NCBI RefSeq assembly: GCF_036785885.1
Contig: NC_092322.1
Location: 38,089,994-38,153,993, forward strand
Length of the DNA: 64,000 nucleotides
Reading direction: 5' to 3'
From: Coffea arabica
Lineage: Eukaryota; Streptophyta; Magnoliopsida; Gentianales; Rubiaceae
The translations under genes and the position numbers were made by a program. Position 1 is the first letter of the stretch. Every line of letters begins with the position of its first letter. Below, piece after piece: positions 1 through 10,367 of this stretch. Below the pieces are notes generated by a model. It was not told the origin of the DNA. It searched no databases and saw nothing but the letters and a program-made list of their open reading frames with translations.

Positions 1-2005
1 AGAAAGACCTCTGCGAGTGTCTCTTTATTGGGGAGGTAAAATACACTATGAAGATGGGTCAATTTGCTACTTGCCTCGTACCTCCAACCATATATTCTTA
101 TTACGGCATAGAATTGGATATGATGAGCTGATGGATAGAATTTATCAATATATGAGGGTCGATAGGGGGCTGTTCAAGTTGAATTTATTTCTCCACCAAC
201 CTTAATGTCTCCCTAGTGGTGGATGATAAAACTGTGAAGATAATGTATGATGTATAAAACGAAGTTGTCCCATACATCGCCGAACTTTATATCGAGAAGG
301 AGGAAATAGTCCAAAATCTTCGAGTCAGTAGCACATTCATTCCACCAACTACCAATGTTGGTCCGATGATGTCGCTTGTCCATGCTTGCATGGATCCAAC
401 AAGGTTTCGATCCTACTCTAGTACAGTAGTACCAGAGGCAGCATCGGTATCACAATTACTACATGGGGATTGTGTTAGGGACTCGGTAGAGCCATGACTC
501 ACATCAGGCTTAAGGACGGATGTTGAATATGTTCAACGCTTTGACTCGATTCAAAGTTTTAGAGATCCAGAATCGCCGAATCATGTGCCTTCTTATGGCT
601 TCGATTCCACTGCTGGTCCAAGTCATTGTAACACATTACTAGATGATGATTCGGAGCATGATGTAGAAGATGTAGAAGAATCTGAGTTGGTAGATGTGTC
701 AGGCAGTGACTCAGATGGCAAAAATGAAAGATGTGGAGTCCATCAGGATTTCGAGAACCAACAGCCCTTTGTTGCATTTGGGAGCCTTTCATATGCTCCA
801 CGAGAATTCGAATTCTTCTCTAACCTTGGAAACATAGATGATGACGACCAACTCACTAATGAAAGTGAGTTGGAGCACATTGTGACATTTAGTGAGGAGA
901 ATAATAATATACGTCTACATATGAGATTTGAGAGCAAACAACAGCTGAGCAGGGCTATTAGAATGTGGTCTATCAATCACAATAGGGAGTTCAGGGTTGT
1001 TGAGAGCAAGAGTAACACCTGGGTTGCCAAATGTAAATCTGCATTTGAAAGGAGCACTACCACTGTGGCTGACGTATCGTATCCTCCATGCGACTGGTGT
1101 GTCCGAACAGTGAAAAAAAGACTCATGGATTGTGGCAAATAACCAAATTGTCAACGACCACAATTGTCTAGGTGATTTGATGAGTAATAGCAATGCTAGC
1201 CTTACATCTTCGGTTATTGCTAGACACATAGTTCATAGTATTGAAGATGATCCTGGGTTTAAAGTAAAGAATATAGTAAGCCATGTTAGGAAAGTTCTGA
1301 AGGTGGATGTTTCTTATAAAAAGGCTTGGTATGGAAGAAGCAAAGCTATTGAACTTGTATTTGGTTCTTGGGATGCCAATTTTACTGAACTACCAAAATA
1401 TGTTGATGCACTTATGCAGTCAAATCAGGGATCTATGATTAGGTGGTTACACCATTCTGATAGTACGGATCGTGTGAAGACATTTAAATATGTTTTCTGG
1501 GCTTTTGAACCGGCTATTGATGCATTTTACAAGTGTCGACTAGTAATATGTGTTGATGGCACTCATTTGCGTGACGAATATAAAGGCAAACTGCTTGTTG
1601 CAGTTACGCAAGATGCCAACAACAAGATTATTCTGATAGCCTATGTCATTGTTGACGAAGAGACTATTTCTAATTGGTCTTGGCTCATGGAGCAATTAAG
1701 ATACCATGCGGCCCGTGATCGGTATCCTATTTATATCATTTCAAATCGGCATAATGGTATCATCCATGCCATAACACATTTTGACTATTGGCAACAACCT
1801 TTTGCCTTTCATAGGTTTTGCTTACGATACATTAGGAGAAATCTAATGACTCACTTCAAATGCTTGCACCTTAAAAGGTTGTGTTGGGCAATGGGAAGAG
1901 CCAGACAATTGTGCAAGTGGCAGGCATTCAAACGAGAATTGAGGAACATGTTTCCAGACGCATGGACTTATTTGTCTAACATTGGAGCCGAAAAGTGGTG
2001 TCTAA
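1..2005 (+). pseudogene. MULE (MuDR-like) transposase pseudogene, 5' part
   Basis: This is the N-terminal two thirds of a Mutator-like transposase. Positions 17-205 encode a PB1-like start seen in plant MULE proteins, and the same similarity continues in another frame to about 400. Positions 585-1142 hold an acidic stretch, then a MuDR-type DNA-binding domain ending in a CDWCVR motif. Positions 1132-2005 hold the transposase core with VDGTHL (first catalytic Asp at 1555-1557). The expected second catalytic Asp in SDRH is Asn (SNRH, codon 1744-1746). Lesions include a frameshift near 205, an in-frame TAA near 256 and a frameshift in the A-run at about 1115-1121. The frame continues at 13,126 after the inserted retrotransposon is skipped, reading EKWCL then THDGE. 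The 5' end lies outside the window. It is a dead transposase; a domesticated FAR1-like gene is unlikely given the breaks. Confidence 0.85.
2001..2005. repeat. Target site duplication TCTAA, left copy (right copy 13,126-13,130)
   Basis: TCTAA sits directly before TGTGAGAGCC of the left LTR and again directly after GGCTGTCACA of the right LTR. A perfect 5-bp duplication is the expected product of a gypsy-type integrase and fixes both ends of the element. Confidence 0.95.
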
Positions 2006-4762
2006 TGTGAGAGCCCGTAAAACCCTAATATTTTTCCTAGGGTTTATTCCTCCTTAATTGCTTGTTTTTGCATTTTCTGGCTTAGAAATATTTTCTGAGA
2101 GGATTTTATGAGCAGTTATAGTTTTAAGATGATTTTTCTAGCATTGGAGAAATTTTAGAAAATTAAGAGTAAATGGTGGACGTGGGACCCACTAGTGCGA
2201 TAAGTTCGGAAAATTCGGCCAATAAGGTTAAGTTTCGGATACTGTTAAAAATTTATCGGGTGTTAAGAGATAAGTGGTGTGTGTGAAGTGATTGATGTGA
2301 GAGAGAAAAGAAAGATAGGAATGCATTTATGGAGGTGACACATGTCACTTTCTTATTGGTTACCTTTTAAGAAATACTATTCACAAATTTGACTTTCTTG
2401 ACCAAAGGTTAAATATCTCAAAAAAATTACAAAAAACTCACTCTTCTCTCTTCCCTCTTGGCCGGCCATCCCAAGCTCCACAAGGAAGAAAGCTCTTCAA
2501 ATTTTAAGCTTCCACTTGGTGCAAATCAACCAAAATCAATTGTTTCCATCCATTTCACTCCATAGGAACTTTGCTTCTAGTGTTAATAAGTGTATTGGTG
2601 AGGTTTGTTTGAAAATCAAAGGTGTCCAATATCCCTCTCTCTCTTGTTTCTTGGTAAGTGAAGCTTGAAACACCCTACTACCTCTAATGATGCTTAATTA
2701 GTGCTTAATGGAGGCATGAGAGTTGAAATATATGATTTGTTTCTTGATTTGGTTTGTTTTGGTGAAGTTTTTATTTTATTGGGAATTTTTCTGGTTTAAT
2801 ATGATCTTGATGTTGGGGGCTTGTATGATGAATTGTAATGGTTGGAAATGGCTCTAGTGGATGTGAAATGTGGTTAAATGCAATCAATTTTGGATTTGGT
2901 GTGAAATTGGAAAAGTTAGGGTTCTTGAACCCCAAATCTGTCCGGTTTTAGATCACTGGGTTAGAGGCCGAATTAGACTTTGCTCAAAACATGAAAGTTG
3001 TTGGTTTTGATGTGATGTAGATTCCTGTAAAATTTCAGGTCATTTGGATTAATGTAGAATGAGATATGACGAAATTACTGTAGCTGTTCTGATTTGGACA
3101 GAATGCGAAAACTGCGATAGTAATTGGCCATTTTGACTGGAATTGGTATGGATTTTGGATTTGGTGTCTTCTGATGAATTGTAGCTGAGGGTCTTAGCTA
3201 ACATATGCCTTTGGAATTTCGGCATTTTGACTTGTATGGACTGAGATATACCGATTACAGTTTTCTGTGTTTTGCAAACCTGTTTTGGTAATTCTGGTAT
3301 AGTATTTGGCATTTTCGACCTAGTTAAGCTAGGAACTGGATTGAGTGGTCTTCTACATTATTGTAGCCCTGTTCCATAGCTTCGAAACGGTGGGTCTTAC
3401 ACCCCCAACCGATATTTGTAGTGAGAGTTGTACCATTACCGCATAATGAGTGTAAAACAGTTTTCTATTTGGGGCCAAGACTAAGGCCATTTTCTAAATT
3501 CTGGTTTGCTATTATGCTCATTTATGTATATGAAACCCTACTGGGGTTGTGTTTAGCGTTGCTATATGACTCGTTCTCGAGTCTCATTGTATGTGTTATA
3601 TGTTCTAGGGCTTGAAGGTAGTGCACGACGGCTTGGTGATCGTGGTACATGAAATACCACTTACTTGCTTGGTGAGTATACCACTCACTAAATTGTTACT
3701 ATGTGGCTTTGTTAAATGTTTATGTGATGCCTTGAAGGCTTACTTGCATATTGGAATTGATTAAGGTGAGGGTGTACTTGACCGCCCTCACCTCTTTTGA
3801 TATTGTCACTGAATGGCTACCGTTTTATTGCATTACTGAACTTGATATATTGGTTGATGAATTCCATTTCATGGAAACTGAATTGATGTCGTTTGGATGA
3901 TGTCCAACGGCCTTATTGCATTACGGAGCTCAATCCCGTTTGGTAGTCAATTGGATCGAGCCGGCAAGGGCTTGGTCGTTAAGATTGAATTGCCACGGGG
4001 ACTGTACTGGGGAACCTTGTGGTAATGAGACCCTTGGTTCCGGTAAACTCGAGTATTACCAAAATATTACTGAATGGAGTGCGGGCCCGGTTGGGGTATG
4101 ATAGGTGGAAGGAATGGAAGTAAAGTGTGGTCTACGGTTTGGTACTTTTAACATTGACGGAGGGTCAATGGGGTTGGATCAAGATTACAAGCGTGGAATT
4201 GGGCTCTTGAGAGCCAACCGTATCCTTTTACCGTTTTGCTTTATCGCTTATTTGCGTACTTCAAATGAAAGTTCATGCTTATGTGACTTTGATCGCTTAT
4301 TGGGTGGTATACCACTGGGCTTTAGCTCATTCCGTGTTATTTGTTTTCCTTACAGGCAAATGAGCACTTTTGGAAAGGTCATGATAGTTGAATGCAAGTT
4401 GAGCTCTTGTACATGTATTTTGATTAGCTCCTTGAGGGTGTTAACCCTAAGTGTATGGTTTCCCTTAATGGATGGCTTGTATTGGCCTAAATGCACTTGT
4501 ATGATCTTATGAGATAACTTGTACGCCATTTGGCTTGTAAATGCTGATTTCCAATGTATATATATGTTTGGATAATGTTTGGTTGGATTTCGGAGTGCCA
4601 CGACTTTCGTTTTTTTTTTTTGTGATTTTGGCTTATTTGCGGGCATTGCAATGTTCGGAACGTTATAGATTGACGTAAACTGTACCGTTAGTCCTGGCGA
4701 GAGCTGGGCAGGCAGTCCGCTAACCCCTCTGGTTCGCCTTAGGGGAAGGTGGGGCTGTCACA
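2006..4762 (+). repeat. 5' LTR of the Tekay-type element
   Basis: It starts TGTGAGAGCCCG and ends GGGGCTGTCACA, the TG...CA form, and is 2757 bp long. Small ORFs inside it (for example 3421-3615 and 4105-4512) recur at the same offsets in the 3' LTR and show no protein features, so they are not genes. It carries a TATA-like run at 4557-4565 about 200 bp before its end. Confidence 0.95.
4557..4565 (+). promoter_or_regulatory. Putative TATA box of the 5' LTR promoter
   Basis: TATATATAT follows CCAATG in the 3' quarter of the LTR, a plausible place for the U3/R boundary. The same run is at 12,919-12,927 in the 3' LTR, and TATATAT is at 48,692-48,698 in the long LTR of the related array. This is a positional inference; no transcript evidence is available. 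Confidence 0.45.
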
Positions 4763-4764
4763 GG

Positions 4765-4776
4765 TGGTATCAGAGC
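4765..4776 (+). other. Primer binding site (initiator tRNA-Met)
   Basis: TGGTATCAGAGC lies two bases after the 5' LTR. It is the classical plant retrotransposon primer site, complementary to the 3' end of initiator tRNA-Met, and marks where minus-strand cDNA synthesis starts. Confidence 0.93.
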
Positions 4777-4880
4777 CTAGGTTTGAATTAGCCTGGGTGT
4801 TATAGGAATGCTTGATCTGAGGGTTTATTGTTTATGGTTTTTAAGCTTATTGATTCTTATTTTTACACTTTTGGTGTAGG

Positions 4881-5402
4881 ATGGACAGTTCCAGTGGACC
4901 TAGTGATGGCCCTGCGGCCAAGCGACCCCGTGTAGCGCTTCCGATGATTAAGTACCAGATCCGGCCAAAGGGGGCCGTTATTCGTTGGAGCCCATTTAAC
5001 CGTCTTCGGCGGTGCGCGTGTAAGGAGAAGTATGCTTACCCGAATGCCCTTGTTTTGGCAGTTGTGAAGGAAAGAAAGGAGCTGGCAAAAGCTAATGCCA
5101 AGCTTGAGGTTGAGGTGAATCAATTAAAGGCGGCCAATGAGGGGCAAGCCAAAAGGATTGAGGATCTGAAGTACGATGTACTAGAGGCGGAGGATAGAGT
5201 CGATGACCTCTGTGCCCAGCTGAGGGAGGCGCGTGAGAGCGAGTCTAAGAGGGCTCGGAAGGTGAGGACTCGAGCCGCTGCAATCCTAAACCTCTGTGCC
5301 GAGGTGGTGGAAGGAGTGAGCGACAAGGACTCCTGTGCGGGGTCTGAGGCTAGGGTTGGATCCACTCCGTCGAGTGGGTCTCATAGCTCATCTTCGGGCT
5401 AG
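4881..5402 (+). CDS. Leader ORF upstream of gag: coiled-coil protein with basic N-terminus
   Basis: This is a 173-codon ORF with an ATG about 105 bp after the primer site, ending 323 bp before gag. I do not recognise its family. The first 20 residues include a KRPR basic cluster that could be a nuclear localisation signal. Residues about 55-120 are rich in Glu, Lys, Leu and Ala in heptad-like order (an ELAKANAKLEVEV stretch and following), suggesting a coiled coil. The tail is Ser/Gly-rich. The frame is intact in an element with nearly identical LTRs, so it may be maintained. The equivalent leader of the gag-only relatives (40,415-40,934 and 44,118-44,638) is shorter and lacks it. Extra ORFs before gag are known in some other gypsy lineages, but homology to those is not claimed. 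Function unknown. Confidence 0.6.
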   Translation: MDSSSGPSDGPAAKRPRVALPMIKYQIRPKGAVIRWSPFNRLRRCACKEKYAYPNALVLAVVKERKELAKANAKLEVEVNQLKAANEGQAKRIEDLKYDVLEAEDRVDDLCAQLREARESESKRARKVRTRAAAILNLCAEVVEGVSDKDSCAGSEARVGSTPSSGSHSSSSG

Positions 5403-5725
5403 GTTATGACTTCTAGAGTTGTTATAGATAGTTTTGGTCTTGTGTATAGGGCGGATAGGGATAGAGCCTTAGCTAACCGTTTTGGATGTAGAGTTAGCTA
5501 CGTGTAAATTTCTTTTGATAGGCCTATCCTCAGGTGGATCTTTTGTGTACGTACGTGCTTTGGCCGTACTTGACTGACTGCTTGTATATATGTTTGGCTT
5601 GTATATATGTGTGCTTGTGATCTTGTTTGAAATGCATCGTTATGTGTTAAGTGGAAGTTTATTTGTTACTTACATGCTTTGTTACTGCTTTGGTTTAGTA
5701 ATTTTGCCTAGACCAAGTATACCGT
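5403..5725 (+). other. Leader region between leader ORF and gag, no gene seen
   Basis: This AT-rich stretch contains GTATATATG-type repeats and ends TTTGCCTAGACCAAG just before the gag ATG. The same ending precedes gag in the gag-only relatives (40,915-40,934), so it is conserved leader sequence of the family. No coding potential or structured RNA was recognised. Confidence 0.6.
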
Positions 5726-8700
5726 ATGGAAGGAACACGGAGTGGTCGGGGACGTGGGCGCGGTATTAGGCAACCCACACCAGTTAGAGAAACGGGGGAA
5801 GCTTCTACTGAACCGAATCCTGAACCCCAGATAAACCCCAATGTTCAAATAGCTGCTGCTATGCAGCAAATGACCAACCTACTTGCACAAGTAGTGCAAC
5901 AACAGGGCCAAAACCCAAACCCCAACCCCGGAAACCCTGGACATCATAATGAGAGTGAAGATAGAGCACTAGAACGTTTCCAAAAGTTCTCTCCGCCAAA
6001 GTTTATTGGGGGACCCGACCCTGACGTCGCCGAGAAGTGGCTTGAGAAAATGGTTGATATATTCGCGGCCCTACACTACCCGGACGAACGGCAGGTGACT
6101 TTTGCCGTTTTCCAACTCGAGGGAGCTGCCCGTTCCTGGTGGAACGTAATTAGACAGAAATGGGAGCGAGAGCAGACACCAAGGACGTGGGTGAACTTCA
6201 TTCGGGAATTTAATGCCAAGTTTTTCCCTCCTCTAGTCCAGGAGAGGAAGGAGGACGAGTTTATCCGGCTCCGGCAAGGGGCTCAGACTGTGGCGGAGTA
6301 CGAGAGCCAGTTTACCCGCCTGTCCAAATTCGCGCCTGAATTAATCATGACTGAGCAACGACGCGTGAGGCGCTTTATTCAGGGCTTGAACGTTGAGATC
6401 CAGAAGGACCTTGCGGCGGCTCAAATTACCACGTTTAGCGAGGCTATGGAAAAAGCCCAACGAGTGGAAAGTGCACGGCTACAGGTCCGAAACTTCCAGG
6501 CCAAGAAGCGTGGCTTTCCTGGGAGTACGTCTGGACAGGGTGAGAAGAGCACTCCCTCTAAGTTTGGACGGGGCATGGGTGGTGGTCGACAGTCCGGATC
6601 AGGCAGAGGGACTCCGTTCAGGGGTGGTCAAGCTGGGCGAGGACCGAGGGGAAACGTTCAGAGTAGCTCGGCTTCTGCACCTCGCGGTCCCTGTGGGCAC
6701 TGTGGAAAGACAAACCACACCGAGGACAATTGCTGGAGGAAACTGGGGAAATGCCTGCGGTGTGGAAGTGCGGACCATCAACTGGCTACATGTCCGGTCC
6801 TGAAACAAGACGGAAAGGGGAGCCAACTACCGTCGAGGACCAATACTGGACCGGCCAAGGGAGACGGATCCGAACCAAAAGTTCCGGCTAGGGTATATTC
6901 CTTAGAGCCCCACCAGATCCCAGAGTCTTCCGAGGTGGTGGAAGGTACGATCCCTATATTCCACCGCTTTGCCAAAGTTTTAATTGATCCGGGTGCCACT
7001 CATTCGTTTGTTAACCCTAATTTCATGTGTGGCATCGATATAAAACCTGCTAGTTTACCATATGACTTAGAGGTTAGTACACCTACGGGGAATCAACGTT
7101 TGGTGACTAGTATAGTTTATAAGGATTGTGATGTATGGGTAGGTGAGCGGAGATTTTTAGGAGACCTGATTAGCTTGTCCATTAAAGGGTACGACGTGAT
7201 TTTGGGAATGGACTGGTTAGCCAAATATAACGCCCAACTGGACTGTAAAACGAAAATAGTTGAATTTCGCATTCCTGGCGAGGCAACCTTAAGGTTGGAT
7301 ATAAGGGGTAGGTTAGCCTCATCTGCTCTCATTTCGGGCATTCGAGCTAGGAAACTGATAAGTAGAGGGGCGCGAGGCTATTTGGCCTTTCTAATTAATA
7401 CCCCTACGGATAAGTTAAAAGTGGAAGACGTGGCCGTAGTGAGGGAATTTCCGGATGTGTTTCCTGATGAGTTAGTGGCCTTACCTCCGGAAAGGGAGAT
7501 AGAATTCCGAATAGATCTTTTACCTGGAACCGCACCTATCTCCAAAACCCCTTACCGAATGGCACCCGCAGAACTAAAGGAGCTTAAGTTGCAATTGCAA
7601 GACCTTTTGGAGCGGGGATTCATCCACGAGAGTGAGTCTCCTTGGGGAGCTCCGGTCTTATTTGTGAAGAAAAAGGACGGAACGTTGAGGATGTGTATTG
7701 ATTATAGGGGGTTGAACAACGTTACGATCAAGAACAAGTATCCACTGCCCCACATCGATGAGTTGTTTGACCAGCTGCAAGGAGCAGTGGTCTTCTCGAA
7801 GTTGGATCTCCGACAGGGATACTATCAGTTATTGATAAAGAAGGAGGACATCCCGAAAACTGCTTTCAACTCGAGATACGGGCATTACGAGTTCGCCGTT
7901 ATGCCCTTTGGACTGACCAATGCTCCCGCCGCCTTCATGGACTTAATGCATAGGGTTTTTAAACCCTACCTGGACCGATTTGTCGTGGTGTTCATTGACG
8001 ACATTTTGGTCTACTCTAAGTCACGCCAGAAGCATGAGGAGCATTTGAGAGTGGTGTTGCAGACATTGAAGGAACATCAACTGTACGCCAAGTTTAGCAA
8101 ATGCGAGTTCTGGTTGGAGAAAGTGGCATTTCTAGGGCACGTGATCTCTCACGAAGGTATTGCAGTGGACCCGGCGAAGGTTGAGGCCGTGACAAATTGG
8201 AAGAGGCCAGAAACCCCCACGGAAATTCGTAGCTTCCTAGGGCTAGCGGGGTACTACCGAAGGTTCATTAAGGATTTTTCCAAACTGGCAGGACCTTTAA
8301 CTGACTTGACAAAGAAACATGGCCAGTTTATTTGGAACGGCCGATGCGAAACGAATTTTCAGGAATTAAAGAAAAGATTGACCATGGCTCCGGTACTGGT
8401 CTTGCCAAATGGAGTGGACGGGTTTGCGGTATATGCGGACGCGTCGCGAGAGGGATTGGGATGTGTTTTGATGCAGAACCGGAATGTGATTGCTTTTGCC
8501 TCTAGGAAGTTGAAGCTTCACGAGCAGAACTATCCGACTCATGACCTAGAATTAGCCGCTGTTGTGTTTGCTTTGAAAAAGTGGAGGCACTACCTATATG
8601 GGGTGACCTTCGAAGTGTTTTCGGATCACAAGAGTCTTAGATATCTTTTCTCCCAGAAGGAACTGAACATGAGACAACGGCGATGGATGGAATTTCTGGA

Positions 8701-10324
8701 GGACTACGATTGTACAATCAACTACCATCCGGGAAAGGCAAATGTGGTAGCAGATGCCTTGAGTCGTAAAGTGCAAGTGGCAGGGCTAATGATCAAGGAA
8801 TGGGATTTGCTAGAATCCGTGTGCGAGTGGAAACCCTGTCTTGGGAGCCATAAGGTGATATTTGGCAATATTAGGGTTACATCCACTCTACTGGAACGTA
8901 TAAAAGAGGCGCAAGGCAAGGATTTGATGGTGCGGAAGTGGAGAGAGAAATTGGAAAAGGGAGAAACAACGGACTTCAATTTGAGTCCTGAGGGTCTTTT
9001 GAGATATCGGAACCGAATCGTAGTACCGAAGGAAGAGGTGTTGAAAGAGGAAATTCTGGAGGAAACTCATAGGTCTAAGTATACAATCCATCCGGGTAGC
9101 AGCAAGATGTATCAAGACCTGAAGGGAACTTACTGGTGGGATAATATGAAAAGGGAAATCGCGCAGTACGTGCAGAAATGTCTTATTTGCCAGCAAGTGA
9201 AGGCAGAGCATCAAAAACCATCGGGTCTGTTACAACCCTTGGAGATACCCGAGTGGAAATGGGAAAACATCACAATGGACTTCGTATCCGGTTTACCGAG
9301 GACGCAAAGAGGACACGATGCCGTTTGGGTGATCGTGGATCGATTAACCAAGTCGGCCCATTTCTTGCCGGTGAACATGAAGTATTCAATGGATCAATTG
9401 GCCCGACTGTACATGGACGAAGTAGTAAGACTACACGGTGTTCCTGTGAGCATCGTTTCCGATCGGGATCCACGGTTTGTGTCGCGATTTTGGCAGAAGT
9501 TCCAAGAAACCCTGGGGACGAAACTTAATTTGAGCACAACCTATCACCCTCAGACGGATGGCCAGTCGGAACGGACGATTCAGACGCTAGAAGACATGCT
9601 ACGAACTTGCATTCTGGACTTTGGAGGCAGTTGGGGTCAGCACATGACCTTGGTGGAGTTCGCGTACAACAATAGCTTCCATTCGTCAATTCAAATGGCT
9701 CCGTACGAAGCTCTCTACGGACGCAAGTGCCGCTCACCGATTTACTGGGATGAGGTTGGCGAAAAGAAGGCACTGGACCCGACAACTATTCCATGGATGG
9801 AAGAGGCTCACGAGAAGGTCAAGTTGATAAGGCAACGACTTCAAACCGCCCAGAGTCGCCAAAAGAGCTACGCGGATAACCGAAGGAAGGATTTGGAATT
9901 TGAAGTTGGAGATCAAGTATTTCTTAAGATCACACCCTTACGAAGTCTTACAGCGGGGAAAGGAAAGAAACTCCAACCACGGTACGTTGGACCCTACAAG
10001 ATCCTTCAGAGGGTTGGAGCGGTCGCGTATCGATTGGAGCTACCGTCCAGTCTTTCTCGAATCCACGATGTATTTCACGTCTCGATGCTAAAGAAGTACC
10101 ATCCTGACCCATCTCATGTTTTACAACCGGAAGATATCGAAGTAGATGAATCACTGGCCTATGAGGAGAAACCGGTTCAAGTACTCGATCGAAAAGTCAA
10201 AGAACTCAGAAACAAGAAGATTCCGTTAGTGAAAGTGCTTTGGAGAAACCACGGAGTGGAGGAAGCTACATGGGAGATGGAAGAGGAAATGCGAAAGAAA
10301 TACCCAAACCTTTTCGGGAATTAA
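5726..10324 (+). CDS. gag-pol: Gag-Pol polyprotein of the Tekay-type chromovirus
   Basis: This is one uninterrupted 1532-codon frame. In order it encodes: capsid-type gag (about residues 85-235); two CCHC zinc knuckles at residues 323-336 and 343-356; aspartic protease with DPGATHSF at 421-428; reverse transcriptase (about 600-800) with catalytic FIDD at 756-759; RNase H with catalytic YADAS Asp905; and integrase with an HHCC zinc domain ending CLIC. The integrase core shows Asp1185, Asp1246 and Glu1282, with the usual 35-residue spacing between the last two. The C-terminus has a chromodomain-like segment ([12 protein letters not shown]) ending in YPNLF. The protein makes virus-like particles, copies RNA to cDNA and integrates it. 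All catalytic residues I can check are present. The start is the first ATG after the leader, with the GRGRGRG-rich N-terminus shared by relatives. Single-frame gag-pol is normal for this lineage. Confidence 0.96.
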   Translation: MEGTRSGRGRGRGIRQPTPVRETGEASTEPNPEPQINPNVQIAAAMQQMTNLLAQVVQQQGQNPNPNPGNPGHHNESEDRALERFQKFSPPKFIGGPDPDVAEKWLEKMVDIFAALHYPDERQVTFAVFQLEGAARSWWNVIRQKWEREQTPRTWVNFIREFNAKFFPPLVQERKEDEFIRLRQGAQTVAEYESQFTRLSKFAPELIMTEQRRVRRFIQGLNVEIQKDLAAAQITTFSEAMEKAQRVESARLQVRNFQAKKRGFPGSTSGQGEKSTPSKFGRGMGGGRQSGSGRGTPFRGGQAGRGPRGNVQSSSASAPRGPCGHCGKTNHTEDNCWRKLGKCLRCGSADHQLATCPVLKQDGKGSQLPSRTNTGPAKGDGSEPKVPARVYSLEPHQIPESSEVVEGTIPIFHRFAKVLIDPGATHSFVNPNFMCGIDIKPASLPYDLEVSTPTGNQRLVTSIVYKDCDVWVGERRFLGDLISLSIKGYDVILGMDWLAKYNAQLDCKTKIVEFRIPGEATLRLDIRGRLASSALISGIRARKLISRGARGYLAFLINTPTDKLKVEDVAVVREFPDVFPDELVALPPEREIEFRIDLLPGTAPISKTPYRMAPAELKELKLQLQDLLERGFIHESESPWGAPVLFVKKKDGTLRMCIDYRGLNNVTIKNKYPLPHIDELFDQLQGAVVFSKLDLRQGYYQLLIKKEDIPKTAFNSRYGHYEFAVMPFGLTNAPAAFMDLMHRVFKPYLDRFVVVFIDDILVYSKSRQKHEEHLRVVLQTLKEHQLYAKFSKCEFWLEKVAFLGHVISHEGIAVDPAKVEAVTNWKRPETPTEIRSFLGLAGYYRRFIKDFSKLAGPLTDLTKKHGQFIWNGRCETNFQELKKRLTMAPVLVLPNGVDGFAVYADASREGLGCVLMQNRNVIAFASRKLKLHEQNYPTHDLELAAVVFALKKWRHYLYGVTFEVFSDHKSLRYLFSQKELNMRQRRWMEFLEDYDCTINYHPGKANVVADALSRKVQVAGLMIKEWDLLESVCEWKPCLGSHKVIFGNIRVTSTLLERIKEAQGKDLMVRKWREKLEKGETTDFNLSPEGLLRYRNRIVVPKEEVLKEEILEETHRSKYTIHPGSSKMYQDLKGTYWWDNMKREIAQYVQKCLICQQVKAEHQKPSGLLQPLEIPEWKWENITMDFVSGLPRTQRGHDAVWVIVDRLTKSAHFLPVNMKYSMDQLARLYMDEVVRLHGVPVSIVSDRDPRFVSRFWQKFQETLGTKLNLSTTYHPQTDGQSERTIQTLEDMLRTCILDFGGSWGQHMTLVEFAYNNSFHSSIQMAPYEALYGRKCRSPIYWDEVGEKKALDPTTIPWMEEAHEKVKLIRQRLQTAQSRQKSYADNRRKDLEFEVGDQVFLKITPLRSLTAGKGKKLQPRYVGPYKILQRVGAVAYRLELPSSLSRIHDVFHVSMLKKYHPDPSHVLQPEDIEVDESLAYEEKPVQVLDRKVKELRNKKIPLVKVLWRNHGVEEATWEMEEEMRKKYPNLFGN

Positions 10325-10350
10325 GGTGAGAAATTTCGAGGACGAAATTC

Positions 10351-10367
10351 TTTTAAGGGGGGGAGAG
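10351..10367 (+). other. Polypurine tract of the Tekay-type element
   Basis: AAGGGGGGGAGAG immediately precedes the 3' LTR and follows the conserved segment TTTCGAGGACGAAATTC. It is the expected primer for plus-strand DNA synthesis. The same segment plus a purine tract is retained in the gag-only relatives before 42,244 and 45,947. Confidence 0.85.

Noticed and set aside
585-2005. Domesticated FAR1/FHY3-type host transcription factor
   Set aside because: Frameshifts, an in-frame stop, a missing catalytic Asp, a MuDR-type DNA-binding domain and a C-terminal CCHC knuckle fit a decayed MULE transposase.
3049-4646. Several ORFs of 60-135 codons on both strands in the 5' LTR, repeated at 11,411-13,014
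   Set aside because: They recur only because the two LTRs are copies of each other; no domains, no consistent protein-like composition and no conservation in the related LTRs at 38,538-48,984.
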